A stretch of 64,000 nt of DNA from Taenia hydatigena (Eukaryota > Platyhelminthes > Cestoda > Cyclophyllidea > Taeniidae), in NCBI GenBank assembly GCA_036345935.2, contig JADWOT020000001.1, positions 18,185,761-18,249,760 of the forward strand, written 5' to 3'. Under the pieces are notes generated by a model. The model was not told the origin of the DNA. It searched no databases and worked only from the letters and a program-made list of their open reading frames with translations. Shown piece after piece: positions 34,763 to 47,699 of the stretch; position 1 is the first letter of the stretch; each line of letters starts with the position of its first letter. A program made the position numbers and the translations under genes.

Positions 34763-35742
34763 TGAATGGAATTTATAGTGTCAATCAAAACAAAGAGGCG
34801 AATTTTACTCCCTTTAAATGAAACCTTGTAGTATTGACCGACATGAAATGGCGATATTTGCTCTCTTTAAATATAATTTTTCAATATCAATTGACACGAG
34901 ATGGCGATATTTGCTCTCTTTGAATGGAATTTTGTAGTATTGATCGACTTAAGATGCAGGATTTTGGGTCGCTGTGAATTGAATTTTGTAGTATCGATGG
35001 ACATGAGATGGCGAATTTTGCTCTCTTTGAATGGAATTTTGTAGTACTGATCGAATTAAGATGGAGAATTTTGGCTCGCTGTGAATTGAATTTTGTAGTA
35101 TTGATCGACAAAAGGTGGCGAATTTTGCTTTCCTTGAATGGAATTTTGTAGTATTGATCGACATGAGGTGGCGAATTTTGCTCTCTGTGAATGGATTATC
35201 GTAGCATTGATTGACCTGAGATGGCGAATTTTGCTCTCTGTGAATAAAATATCGTAGCATAGATTGACCTGAGATTGCGAATTTTGCTATCTGTGAATGA
35301 AGCTTTGTAGTATTGATTGACCTGAGATGGCGAATTTTGCTCTCTTTGAATGGAATTTTGTAGCATTGATGGACATGAGATGGCGAATTTTGCTCTCTTT
35401 GAATGGAATTTAGTAGTATTGATCGACATGAGATGGCGAATATTGCTCTCCTTGAATGGAATAATGTAGCATGGATTGACCTGAGATGGCGAATTTTGCT
35501 CTCTTTGTATGGAATTTAGTAGTATTGATCGACAAGAGGTGGCGAATTTTGCTTTCCTTGAATGGAATATCGTAGCATTGATTGACCTGAGATAGCGAAT
35601 TTTGCTCTCTTTGAATGGAATTTTGTAGTATTGATTGACCTGAGATGGCGAATTTTGCTCTCTTTGAATGAAGCTTTGTAGTACTAATCGACATGAGATG
35701 GCGAATTTTGATCGACAAGAGGTGGCGAATTTTGCTCTCCTT
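34763..35742 (+). repeat. Higher-order block 2 (truncated) of the minisatellite
   Basis: Repeats the first ~0.9 kb of block 1 essentially unchanged, then jumps to the block-end variant (shortened unit at ~35702). It is 979 bp long from start to start of block 3. This is the expected product of unequal crossover inside a higher-order repeat. Confidence 0.8.
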
Positions 35743-38410
35743 GAATGGAATTTATAGTGTCAATCAAAACAAAGAGGCGAATTTTACTCCCTTTAAATGA
35801 AACCTTGTAGTATTGACCGACATGAAATGGCGATATTTGCTCTCTTTAAATATAATTTTTCAATATCAATTGACACGAGATGGCGATATTTGCTCTCTTT
35901 GAATGGAATTTTGTAGTATTGATCGACTTAAGATGCAGGATTTTGGGTCGCTGTGAATTGAATTTTGTAGTATCGATGGACATGAGATGGCGAATTTTGC
36001 TCTCTTTGAATGGAATTTTGTAGTACTGATCGAATTAAGATGGAGAATTTTGGCTCGCTGTGAATTGAATTTTGTAGTATTGATCGACAAAAGGTGGCGA
36101 ATTTTGCTTTCCTTGAATGGAATTTTGTAGTATTGATCGACATGAGGTGGCGAATTTTGCTCTCTGTGAATGGATTATCGTAGCATTGATTGACCTGAGA
36201 TGGCGAATTTTGCTCTCTGTGAATAAAATATCGTAGCATAGATTGACCTGAGATTGCGAATTTTGCTATCTGTGAATGAAGCTTTGTAGTATTGATTGAC
36301 CTGAGATGGCGAATTTTGCTCTCTTTGAATGGAATTTTGTAGCATTGATGGACATGAGATGGCGAATTTTGCTCTCTTTGAATGGAATTTAGTAGTATTG
36401 ATCGACATGAGATGGCGAATATTGCTCTCCTTGAATGGAATAATGTAGCATGGATTGACCTGAGATGGCGAATTTTGCTCTCTTTGTATGGAATTTAGTA
36501 GTATTGATCGACAAGAGGTGGCGAATTTTGCTTTCCTTGAATGGAATATCGTAGCATTGATTGACCTGAGATGGCGAATTTTGCTCTCTTTGAATGGAAT
36601 TTTGTAGTATTGATTGACCTGAGATGGCGAATTTTGCTCTCTTTGAATGGAATATCGTAGTATTGATTGACCTGAGGTGGCGAAATTTGCACTCTTTGAA
36701 TGAAATTTTGTAGTATTGATCGACACGAGATGGCGAATTTTGCTCTCTTTGAATGGAATTTTGTAGTATTGATAGACATGAGATGGCGAATTTTGCTCTC
36801 TTTGAATAGAATTTAGTAGTATTGATTGACCTGAGGTGGCGAATTTTGCTCTCTTTGAATGGAATATCGTAGCATTGATTGACCTGAGATGGCGAATTTT
36901 ACTCTCTGTGAATGAAGCTTTGTAGTATTGATCGACTTAAGATGGAGAATTTTGGGTCGCTGTGAATTGAATTTTGTAGTATTGATCGACAAGAGGTGGC
37001 GAATTTTGCTCTCTTTGAATGAAATTTTGTAGTATTGATCGACACGAGATGGCGAATTTTGCTCTCTTTGAATGGAATTTAGTAGTATTGATTGACCTGA
37101 GATGGCGAAATTTGCTCTCTTTGAATGAAATTTTGTAGTATTGATCGACACGAGATGGCGAATTTTGCTCTCTTTGAATGGAATTTTGTAGTATTGATGG
37201 ACATGAGATGGCGAATTTTGCTCTCTTTGAATGGAATTTAGTAGTATTGATTGACCTGAGGTGGCGAATTTTGCTCTCTTTGAATGGAATATCGTAGCAT
37301 TGATTGACCTGAGATGGCGAATTTTACTCTCTGTGAATGAAGCTTGGTAGTATTGATCGACTTAAGATGGAGAATTTTGGGTCGCTGTGAATTGAATTTT
37401 GTAGTATTGATCGACAAGAGGTGGCGAATTTTGCTCTCCTTGAATGGAATATCGCAGCATTGATTGACCTGAGATGGCGAATTTTGCTCTCTGTGAATGA
37501 AGCTTTGTAGTATTGATCGACATGAGATGGCGAATTTCGCTCTCAATGAATGAAATTTTGTAGTATTGATCGACAAGAGGTGGCGAATTTTGCTCTCCTT
37601 GAATGGAATATCGTAGCATTGATTGACTTGAGATGGCGAATTTTGCTCTCTGTGAATGGAGTTTTGTGGTGTTGATCGACATGAGATGGCGAATTTTGCT
37701 CTCATTGAATGAAATTTTGTAGTATTGATCGACAAGAGGTGGCGAATTTTGCTCTCCTTGAATGGAATATCGCAGCATTGATTGACCTGAGATGGCGAAT
37801 TTTGCTCTCTGTGAATGGATTATCGTAGCATTGATTGACCTGAGATGGCGAATTTTGCTCTCTTTGAATGGAATTTTGTAGTATTGATCGACATGAGATG
37901 GCGAATTTTGCTCGCCTTGAATGGAATATCGCAGCATTGATTGACCTGTGATGGCGAATTTTGCTTTCTGTGAATGAAGCTTTGTAGTATTGATCGACAT
38001 GAGATGGTGAATTTTGCTCTCAATGAATGAAATTTTGTAGTATTGATCGACAAGAGGTGGCGAATTTTGCTTTCCTTAAATGGAATATCGTAGGATTGAT
38101 TGACCTGAGATGGCGAATTTTGCTCTCTTTGATGAAATTTTGTAGTATTGATGGACATGAGATGGCGAATATTGCTCTCTTTGAATGGAATTTATTAGTA
38201 TTGATTGACCTGAGATGGCGAATTTTGCTCTCTGTGAATGGAATATCGTAGCATTTATCGACATGAGGTGGCGAATTTTGCTCTCTTTGAATGGAGTATC
38301 GTAGCATTGATTGACCTGAGATGGCGAATTTTGCTCTCTGTGAATGAAGCTTTGTAGTACTGATCGACATGAGATGGCGAATTTTGATCGACAAGAGGTG
38401 GCGAATTTTG
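35742..38410 (+). repeat. Higher-order block 3 of the minisatellite
   Basis: Near-identical to block 1 at an offset of 3602 bp. Differences include GATAGCG in blocks 1 and 2 against GATGGCG at ~36568, and a changed unit at ~37660. Near its end it has about one extra unit (offset 3653 for the closing variant at ~38380). Confidence 0.8.
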
Positions 38411-39340
38411 CTCTCCTTGAATGGAATTGTAGTATTGATCGACATGAGATGGCGAATTTTGCTCTCTTTGAATGGAATATCGTAGCATTGATTGACCTGA
38501 GATGGCGAATTTTGCTCTCTGTGAATGGATTATCGTAGCATTGATTGACCTGAGATGGCGAATTTTGCTCTCTTTGAATGGAAGTTTGTAGTATTGATCG
38601 ACATGAGATGGCGAATTTTGCTCTCTGTGAATGGAATATCGTAGCATTGATTGACCTGAGATGGCGAATTTTGCTCTCTGTGAATGGATTATCGTAGCAT
38701 TGATTGACCTGAGATGGCGAATTTTGCTCTCTTTGAATGGAATTTTGTAGTATTGATCGACATGAGATGGCGAATTTTGCTCGCCTTGAATGGAATATCG
38801 CAGCATTGATTGACCTGAGATGGCGAATTTTGCTCTCTGTGAATGGAATATCGTAGCATTGATTGACCTGGGATGGCGAATTTTGCTCTCTGTGAATGAA
38901 GCTTTGTAGTATTGATCGACATGAGATGGTGAATTTTGCTCTCAATGAATGAAATTTTGTAGTATTGATCGACAAGAGGTGGCGAATTTTGCTTTCCTTA
39001 AATGGAATATCGTAGGATTGATTGACCTGAGATGGCGAATTTTGCTCTCTTTGATGAAATTTTGTAGTATTGATGGACATGAAATGGCGAATATTGCTCT
39101 CTTTGAATGGAATTTATTAGTATTGATTGACCTGAGATGGCGAATTTTGCTCTCTGTGAATGGAATATCGTAGCATTTATCGACATGAGGTGGCGAATTT
39201 TGCTCTCTTTGAATGGAGTATCGTAGCATTGATTGACCTGAGATGGCGAATTTTGCTCTCTGTGAATGAAGCTTTGTAGTACTAATCGACATGAGATGGC
39301 GAATTTTGATCGACAAGAGGTGGCGAATTTTGCTCTCCTT
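38410..39340 (+). repeat. Higher-order block 4 (partial) of the minisatellite
   Basis: The last part of block 3 recurs with an offset of 922 bp (for example 38027-38251 and 38949-39173 have identical translations), again closed by the shortened 'gaattttgatcgacaagagg' unit at ~39301. Confidence 0.7.
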
Positions 39341-40719
39341 GAATGGAATATCGCAGCATTGATTGACCTGAGATGGCGAATTTTGCTCTCTGTGAATGGA
39401 TTATCGTAGCATTGATTGACCTGAGATGGCGAATTTTGCTCTCTTTGAATGGAAGTTTGTAGTATTGATCGACATGAGATGGCGAATTTTGCTCTCTGTG
39501 AATGGAATATCGTAGCATTGATTGACCTGAGATGGCGAATTTTGCTCTCTTTGAATGAAGCTTTGTAGTATTGATCGACATGAGGTGGCGAATTTTGCTC
39601 TCTTTGAATGAAATTTTGTAGTATTGATCGACAAGAGGTGGCGAATATTGCTCTCTTTGAATGGAATTTTGTAGTATTGATTGACCTGAGATGGCGAATT
39701 TCGCTCTCTTTGAATGGAATTTAGTAGTATTAATTGACCTGAGATGGCGAATTTTGCTCTCTGTGAATGGAATATCGTAGCATTGATTGACCTGAGATGG
39801 CGAATTTTGCTCTCTTTGAATGAAGCTTTGTAGTATTGATCGACATGTGATGGCGAATTTTGCTCTCCTTGAATGGAATATCGTAGCATTGATTGACCTG
39901 AGATGGCGAATTTTGCTCTCTGTGAATGAAGCTTTGTAGTATTGATCGACATGAGATGGCGAAATTTGCTCTCTGTGAATGGAATATCGCAGCATTGATT
40001 GACCTGAGATAGCGAATTTTGCTCTCTGTGAATGAAGCTTTGCAGTATTGATCGACATGAGATGGCGAATTTTGCTCTTAATGAATGAAATTTTGTAGTA
40101 TTGATCGACATGAGGTGGCGAATTTTGCTCTCTTTGAATGAAATATCGTAGCATTGATTGACCTGTGATGGCGAATTTTGCTCTCCTTGAATGGAATATC
40201 GTAGCATTGATTGACCTGAGATGGCGAATTTTGCTCTCTGTGAATGGAATATCGTAGCATTGATTGACCTGAGATGGCGAATTTTGCTCTCTGTGAATGG
40301 AATATCGTAGCATTGATTGACCTGAGATGGCGAATTTTGCTCTCTGTGAATGGAATTTTGTAGTTTTGATCGACACGAGATGGCGAATTTTGCTCTCCGT
40401 GAATGGAATTTTTTAGTATTGATCGACATGAGGTGGCCAATTTTGCTCTCTGTGAATGGAGTTTTTTAGTGGTGATCGACATGAGATGGCGAATTTTGCT
40501 CTCTTTGAATGGAATTTTGTAGTATTGATCGACTTAAGAATGCGAATTTTTTCTCTGAATGTCACTTGTTTTTTTTGTTTCTGAAGGCGGTGAATTTTGC
40601 TTTCTCTGCATAGAATTTTTTATTTTTTTTTTGCATAGGAGTCGGTGAATATCGTTCGCTATGTTGTCAATTTGGTATTTTTAATTTACACGGTATCGCG
40701 AATTTTGTGCTCTTTGAAT

Positions 40720-43700
40720 GCCTAGCCATTTAGCAAACTCAACTTTTTCAATGCATACGTTACCTTATCCTCTTTCCACTTGCCATAACACCTGCATGAA
40801 GCGTGTATGCTGTTGTTCAGATCAGTCAATTAAATCTTTTTGGAAGTCGTGTTTGAATACTGTGTGAGGCACTCGTTGGGATGTTGATAAAACGAAACAA
40901 AAGGTGCTTTACGGCACCCTCTGTAGACATGGACTGTACAAAGTGACGCAGCCTCGTCTCATCATGTAGGGCATATCGGGATGGTCGGCCTTTGTGGGGA
41001 AGTGTGAACAGATAACAGCCTATTTGCTCTCCTTTGCCACTTCTAGCCTTGATGACTCATTGGCCTTTCTTATTACTGTAGGGTGGATACGAATACCATC
41101 TGCGACTGCTGTGGGAAGGCATCCACCATAAGGAGGCAAGCAACGGCATAACTTGGATTGAGGAGATCGAGGTGCCTAAGCACTCGGAGTATTTACAACT
41201 CTCTCTACCTAGAGGAATGAATAGGATTTAGGCAACTCACAGACGCAAGCACCATGTAGTAGTAATGAACAACCCTGCTTGCGATTCGCAGGCGCCATCG
41301 ACGTCGTCCTGTTTATTGTGCAATTTCAAATAATGTTTTGCCATATTCGGTATCTCCATTCCCCTTTATGTGTGCAGAATCAGGTCAAAGGTGGTAGCAC
41401 AAGCAGTGGTGGTTTGGATGATTATCAGGAACGCGACAGTCGGCCACTTCATTGTGTTATCACATTCTCCACGTATGGTTAAGTCTATTTTTTTGCGCAA
41501 TTACCAAAGTAAATGCTCAAAATATTAATGGTGTTTGCCATGGCAGGGTGTTAAATGGTTTGTTAATTTGATACCGGCGGATTCTGACTAATGGGGCCTA
41601 ATTTGTACCAGCATGCCTCCAACTCTTTTGAGTTATTGTGCAGTCTTATCCGTCCAGATGGAATATTGTTACCAAATAGAGTCGTTTCATTCGATCATGG
41701 GTCGGCCATAGAGAAATGAAAGGTGTCAGCAGAAGGAATGAGGGACAGGTGAAGGTTGTGTAATTCTGTGTCTGTTCTTAAAAGCTCTCTGGGAGGGTTG
41801 CGGATAGCAAACAAAGAGGACGTCTTTACGAATAGGGTGTCATCTGTCCCCTCGCGAAGGGAATGTAATTGTGACAGAGGTGCTCTGATCACTGAGCACT
41901 GTTATGCTTGCCACGCAAGAGGTTTACAATGTCTGGCAGAACGGGACTATCAATAACACTCAGGGCAGTTCATTTAATTTCTTCCAAAGATCATTGTTTT
42001 GGGTTCAGTGTAAAATTTCGCTTTTATAAGTGCTTCGTCGCGCTAGATGCCAACGAAAGTGGAGGACGGTAATGAATTGCACCGGTGACGCTATTTAACC
42101 ACAATTTGCGGCGAATAGTTCTTGTGTGTGTTTGCGGATTAGGGCAGGACTCTGTTCCACTCCGCCAATGCAGAACGGTGGTGGCCAAAGGAAAGTCCAC
42201 AAACGTAACATCAATGTATTGTACAATGACAGTCGGAGTGAATTCAATCAACCACTGCAAGTCTCCTCACTGGATGGTGGAATTCGTCTCTATTAAATGA
42301 AAGGACATTCTTGTTATGCAGAAGTGTAGGACAGATTGTCAAACGCGTGATCATTATTTGGCAAACCCCTTTTATCAATGGCCATAATAAATGGGTGGGA
42401 AGCTTAGACTGCTCCACGACGGTTTCGATCATTATTTGTTAGGATAGAGCCCCACATAGTGATGCAGACGCTCTGCCATCTAGTAGACCAGTCTCGACAG
42501 AATGGGATGATGTTGCACTGCGAATGCATTAAATATCGCCAAAAGAGGACGCGGAGTACCAACCTCTGCACGCTTCTGGTGCACGAGAGCTTCCTTCTGC
42601 CTTCTTACTGACAACACACAGCCAAAGGCATGAAATGGTCTAGAAAGTGAGATGGATATGCCACTGATGGATAAAACCTTCCCCAGAGGATGAAGTTGTA
42701 TGATATTGTGAAGGCGTTAGGTCTCCTCTGTGCCTAACGGCATCATAGGCATTGGTGTAAACAGTTCTTTAAGGGAGCTACACGAGTGAGTGGACCAAGT
42801 GGGTGATGCCAGAACTGTAACGCTTAAGGCACTCTTAGAAGGCCTGAAATCATAGTGATCGCGCCGATCCAACCTGTGCCGGAAGGAGTCTTAGTGGAGG
42901 GAGGAGACAATGATATGGTAGGCCCTCTACCACCCCTTCAACAATGCAATCTCGATATGATAGACGGCTTATGAAAGTGGCTGAAACTAAACTCATGTAT
43001 ACACAAATCACTAAAATAGTCGCTTCCGGTTTTCCATCAAAAGGAATGAGATTTGTCGGCATAGCGTGCGTTATTCGGCTGATAGCAATCAAGAACGTAA
43101 TTTCCTTAGCCGACTCTTTTACTTAACCATTGAGGACCTTACAGTTCAAAGACATACGCACAGCTCTACAGAGCAAAGGGTGGGTAAAACTGTAAAAACC
43201 GCACTCTTGTCGGACTGCCAAAATCTTGCGCTGAATGTGCGATGCAGGATGACTGTGATCTAGATCTGGGACGCATCTTGTCCTTATCAAACCAGTCTGA
43301 TATTCTGAAGATCGAGGAGGAAGAGGAAAACGGCTCACCTGCCATACAAGGTTTTATGAAGAAAATTTTATAAAGTCATATAATCCAATGAGGACTAAAA
43401 TGAAAACAAAAATGCTGCAAACAGACGACAAGGAACGTTATCATTTGCTCAACTTGGTGGCTGAAAATGAAGTAACTTATCAGTTTGCTCTTCTTCGGTC
43501 CAAGCCTCGTTGCACATTTCATCCACCCTCATTCTGCGGTCGACGAGCCAGAGCAAATGAGATGGCAGTAGTGGAGCGAATCCTGGAAGATGACAAATTA
43601 GGAGGAACGCGTCGATTAGCTGTTGCTGTACCCCTGTTCATTCCTTACCCCCATTACTGCACAATAACCACGATGTAGTCAGACATTAAGTGATGGTCGT

Positions 43701-46700
43701 CAGTGACATTCCGCCTGTCCCTTTGTAAGGCATGCTTAGATTGTCAAAATTACTAAGGTGCCACTAATACTTCTCAGTCCCACCTTGAAGACTACCCATT
43801 AATGGCTTGTATATTTCACCGAGGGCGGGTGGCAGTGTCTTTGTCACAGTGTTTCTGTTGCGTACGCGTGCAGCTGGTTGAACCGCCCACAACGTCGGAT
43901 ATTGGTGCAAACTAACATGAAGTATCTTAAATTTGCCTACTTCTCGAAAAGTATCAGCTAGAGTGATCAAAGAGGCCTGGTACAGGGTTAATGATTGCTC
44001 ATGTCTACAAGAGAAGTAAACATTACTCTGACGCTGATACGACGGCCCCAAGAGGTAACATCGGGTATCAGTGGCAGCTAGTGAGACATGGCAACTCAAG
44101 CAGTCCTTTGGACAATTAACGTCATAGATGACAACTTGTAATTACCAACCACTCGTATAACATTTCGTCCTCCCTCACACTTCGTCCATGGCCGAATTGC
44201 TAGCCTACTTGAATGATGCATCGAATTCAGATTGAATGGCTGTCAAAATTGCAGCGATTATTTGGACAAACAACTGTCATCACGATGCTGGATGGTGCAT
44301 GTCTTGGAGCCACAGCAAGAGGAGGAGGAAGAGTCCAAGACAGAAATCGAAATATTCCAAAACCGATTAAGCGTCAGTTTGTACTTCCTTTCCATAATTT
44401 CATCACCAGAGTGTCAGACACCTAAATGTGGTGGTGAATAAATGGAATTTTCGCCCAAATTATCAATAATACTAAAATGTATTGGACTAACACTCATGGA
44501 ATGAATCTTATTAAACAACCACTATTTGCGCCTTAAAATCACGTCATAGTATGTGAATAACTCTTTGTCAAATAAATGCTGCAACTTCCTTACCGATCGC
44601 TCATTTTCCTTATGAACATCTGCATAACAAAGAGACAGATGGCTTAGACCGCCATTGATTTGTTGGAACTCGCCTCATTTTGACTAGCCAAATACAGCTT
44701 CGCACCTGTACTCACCAGTTGCATCGTGCAGATCGCGTTCGACAGGGAATTCTCAAGTGTGAGTCTTGTTGGTAGCGTTTTGAAATCCAGGCAGGCATGG
44801 ACGAATGGAGATGAAGTGTATTGTATCTTTTGGGTGCATATCGCATAAGCAACAAGTATATCGGTGTTGGTGACGTAATGAGCAATATGATTTTGAAAGC
44901 TAATTTATGCTGCAAGCACTTCTGCTAGCAAATAACGTAAAAGAGTCGCAGAACAAGTTAATAAATTGCGCAGCTTTTTATTCGTCGCTCGTTATTTCAT
45001 GGTCAGCATACGAAACCCATCTGCCTAACTCCTGCAACTATTACCACTCACCGTCTGATGCAGTTGCAAACCAGTGACTACATCACTCGTGTCACAAACG
45101 CCCTTCTTTAAGGTTTCTAACACTGCGTTCTCTGATTATCCTAGCCAGCTTCTTTCAAGGCGGAACTGTTAATTGGTCTTGGGTTCATGGCGCAAGCAGT
45201 CTGACCATAATTAGCCGAGTCTACTTTGAAAGAGTGGCATTCATCACTTCCTCTTACGCACTGGTGTATTCGAAGCCAAAATATCCCTCGTGTGTGCGGC
45301 TCCTCAACAAAGCGAATGTTGATGAGTAGATACAGCCCACTTCAATGCAAGCAGGAGACAAACTACTCGTAGTTAAATCGTTGCTTGTAATCTCTGATTG
45401 TTTCGTCTTCTTCCTTCACTTTAGATAACATCATTGGCTATAGTGTCACTTTGGGGCGAATCATGCAGGTACGTGCATTTAAATGCCATGCACTGCGACA
45501 AGTTCAGTTGATCCTGAATTTGGAAGTATTTCCGATGTATTTTGATGCAGTAAGTGAGTACATAAGTTGTGATTTGCTATTATGCGCTTGTTTAAGCAGA
45601 GCTTTGGGAATGGAACATTTGTCCTACTGTCGTGAAATTGGGAGCATTTGCGTGCATTTTAGGGAGTGCAGCTGCCTCTTCCTCTTCTGTCTCCAATATC
45701 GTAGCAACAGCCATTAAGTGGAAAGTTAACTCCACGAATTCTAGCAATATTTTGTTTCTATTTTAAACCCTGCGTATTTATCTGAATGACACGTTGAAAA
45801 ATGAAGGCCGCTTATTATGTCTGTTTTCGGATCCACAGCAAAAAGGAGCATTGGACTCGCCTTATCACAATATTGCAGTTAACCGAACAAAATCTCACAA
45901 CCCTCGTTGACAGAATCGCTCGTTGCCTCTCTCACAGCCAAATACTTTCCCAACTCAGTGGTACCAGCATTTGATAGGTGACATCTGGTTTTATCTTTGT
46001 TTCCAAAAAGGGTTTGCCTTGACTCGGCAATGACGTGTTTCCATCCTCCGTATAGACCATGTAGACCTCCTAGCAAAGCAGTGATTAGTTCCGCCACTTT
46101 TCAGTTGCAAGTGGTACGTTTGCTTTGACGCAAATCTGATATTGTTAAACCTGCACTATTCTCCTACAGATAGGTTGTTATACAATTCAGCAGGGCATAG
46201 AGGCAGCGAACCGTGAAGCAGAAGAGCGTAAGAACCGCCTACTCCGAATTGGCATTTCACGCACTGCAGCAACAAATGAGACCAGAACCCACTCATAGGG
46301 TACAGGCATATTAAAAAACCACTTGCTTTCTTAATGACACATTTGGAAATAAGGAAAGTGTTCATAGTAATATCAAAGGTAATTCAGACGGTGCATGTCT
46401 AACCAATTTCCCAACAAAGTGCAGTACTGTAATAAACGTTATCAGCGAGAGAACTGGTGTGACTCAAAAAGTTAACTGGTCGTTATTGGCACAGCTTTAC
46501 TATTTTGAGAACAAGGACTCACTGTTCATGATCAAACAAGACCTGATTTTAAACTGGATGTTGCATGTAGTGCTAAAACTCCTCAAACACTTCTGACACA
46601 AAAGAAAAACTGCATTTTTAATAAAACAGGAGCGCCTTATGAATTCGGCTGGATAAGTGAAAAAGAAATGATTTAGGCGTAGAATTTTAGGGTAACACCA

Positions 46701-46710
46701 GACAAATGTC
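40720..46710. other. No recognisable gene; weak coding-like islands
   Basis: Several frames have protein-like composition but no identified domain. These are 42832-42972 (+), with Pro/Gly/Val-rich text including PEIIVIAPIQPVPEGVLVEG; 42024-42260 (-); 43388-43678 (+), 96 codons; 44232-44441 (+), with an EEEEE run; and 45879-46097 (-), 72 codons from an ATG. None is supported by a second copy or clear splice sites. Confidence 0.35.
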
Positions 46711-46719
46711 AAAAAAGCT

Positions 46720-47320
46720 GAAGTGCTTCGTGAGTTTGGGCAGTGGCTAAGACAGTAAAAAAGAAAAGAGAAGCAACAGAGCATGCAGTTCGCAACGAAA
46801 GTTGTGAGTTGAATGATAATTAGTAGAGAGAAGTGAGCGTCAGCGATAGCCTTGCGCACAAGCTCGTGGGTTTGGCACCCCACTAGGGTTGTGCTGCCTG
46901 AGTCTGGGTTAGTACATACAGGTCGGTGACAGAAGTGGAACGCTCGGGATCGCCAACCCGCTTTGTTGCGTTTCAACCAGCCGCACCTTACTTTAGTCTT
47001 CCCTACTACTCTTTATTCTTCTATACTCCTCTCCGCATATTTGTGCTAGTTCGTACAGTCAAGTCTATCCCATCATATTACATCCCTTCGCACTGGTCTT
47101 GATTGCAGACCTGTATTGAATGAGGTAACATTAAAGGATGAGGCGATGACGTTGGTGGTAGAGATGGATGCTGTGTTCATGGGGCTGTCGGCGGCCGCAT
47201 CAACAAGTGAATGAGTGCAAGCGTGTTGAAGCGCATTTGTGGAAGGCGACTGTTTAGTTTGCATTCGCAAATGCAGTGTCAATTGCATGAAGCCTATCAA
47301 GGTGAACCGCGAAATTGGTA
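46720..47320 (-). repeat. Dispersed family R2, copy c
   Basis: The reverse complement is collinear with R2a and R2b. It has DTAFANAN, then the frame PMNTASISTTNVIASSFNVT running to a stop after GLQSRPVRRDVI, then the conserved 'agcacaaatatgcggagagga' and 'agggaagactaaagtaagg' blocks, and an end matching 'cactt ctctctacta' and 'ctcacaactttc'. It lies only ~400 bp from R1c and in opposite orientation to it. Confidence 0.65.
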
Positions 47321-47699
47321 CACATCAATGCACGCAAATAAGGAAAGCTGAAGATATACGTCACTTTAGGTAAAATGAGCATTTTCTGATTTTATTTTCA
47401 TATGCACAGACTTCCAATTTGTGCCATCCCTCTACTTTTTAATTCAAGTACTTAGATTTGGATCTTCAAAGCGCAATCAAGTTCCTTTAGACTAGTTTGT
47501 GTTCGCACATTTATGGCTGCAATTTTTTAATTATTAAAATCCTGCAATGTGTGCTCGGCGACTTGAAGTCTTACTGCAGACAAACATTCCCACCTTAGCG
47601 GCATCCGTCTTTGCACATTCGCAAGTGGCACTAATTTAGCAATTATAGTGCTTTCGGCAGACACAACATCACAAAGCGGACAGCTACTAAGGAGTCCGT

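Larger units (their letters stand above)
32020..40715 (+). repeat. Large 53-bp minisatellite array with higher-order structure
   Basis: About 8.7 kb, or roughly 160 units, of a 53-bp sequence. Its core is 'gatggcgaattttgctctct', 'tgaatggaattttgtag' and 'tattgatcgacatga'. Two main unit types often alternate: 'tttgtagtattgatcgacatgag' and 'atcgtagcattgattgacctgag'. A third type carries 'tgggtcgctgtgaattg'. Both edges are degraded (32020-32140 and 40540-40715; the right edge also has T-runs), while the interior is much more uniform. This is usual where unequal exchange homogenises the centre. The minus strand has no stop in any of the three phases of the consensus. Open frames of up to 364 codons therefore arise as artefacts of the repeat and are not annotated as genes. 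Function unknown. Confidence 0.95.

Noticed and set aside
38076..39080. Overlapping minus-strand frames of 334 and 183 codons
   Set aside because: Same repeat artefact as above.
39282..40376. A 364-codon minus-strand open frame, the longest in the window
   Set aside because: It lies entirely inside the 53-bp minisatellite and is a by-product of a stop-free repeat unit. The same text appears in three shifted phases. No start context or independent coding signal is visible.
32020..40715. CRISPR array
   Set aside because: Units are contiguous without unique spacers, and the context is eukaryotic.
46500..46976. A 158-codon minus-strand frame
   Set aside because: Its N-terminal half is the tail of repeat R2c, whose other copies do not keep this frame. 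The rest is Phe/Cys-rich and unremarkable.
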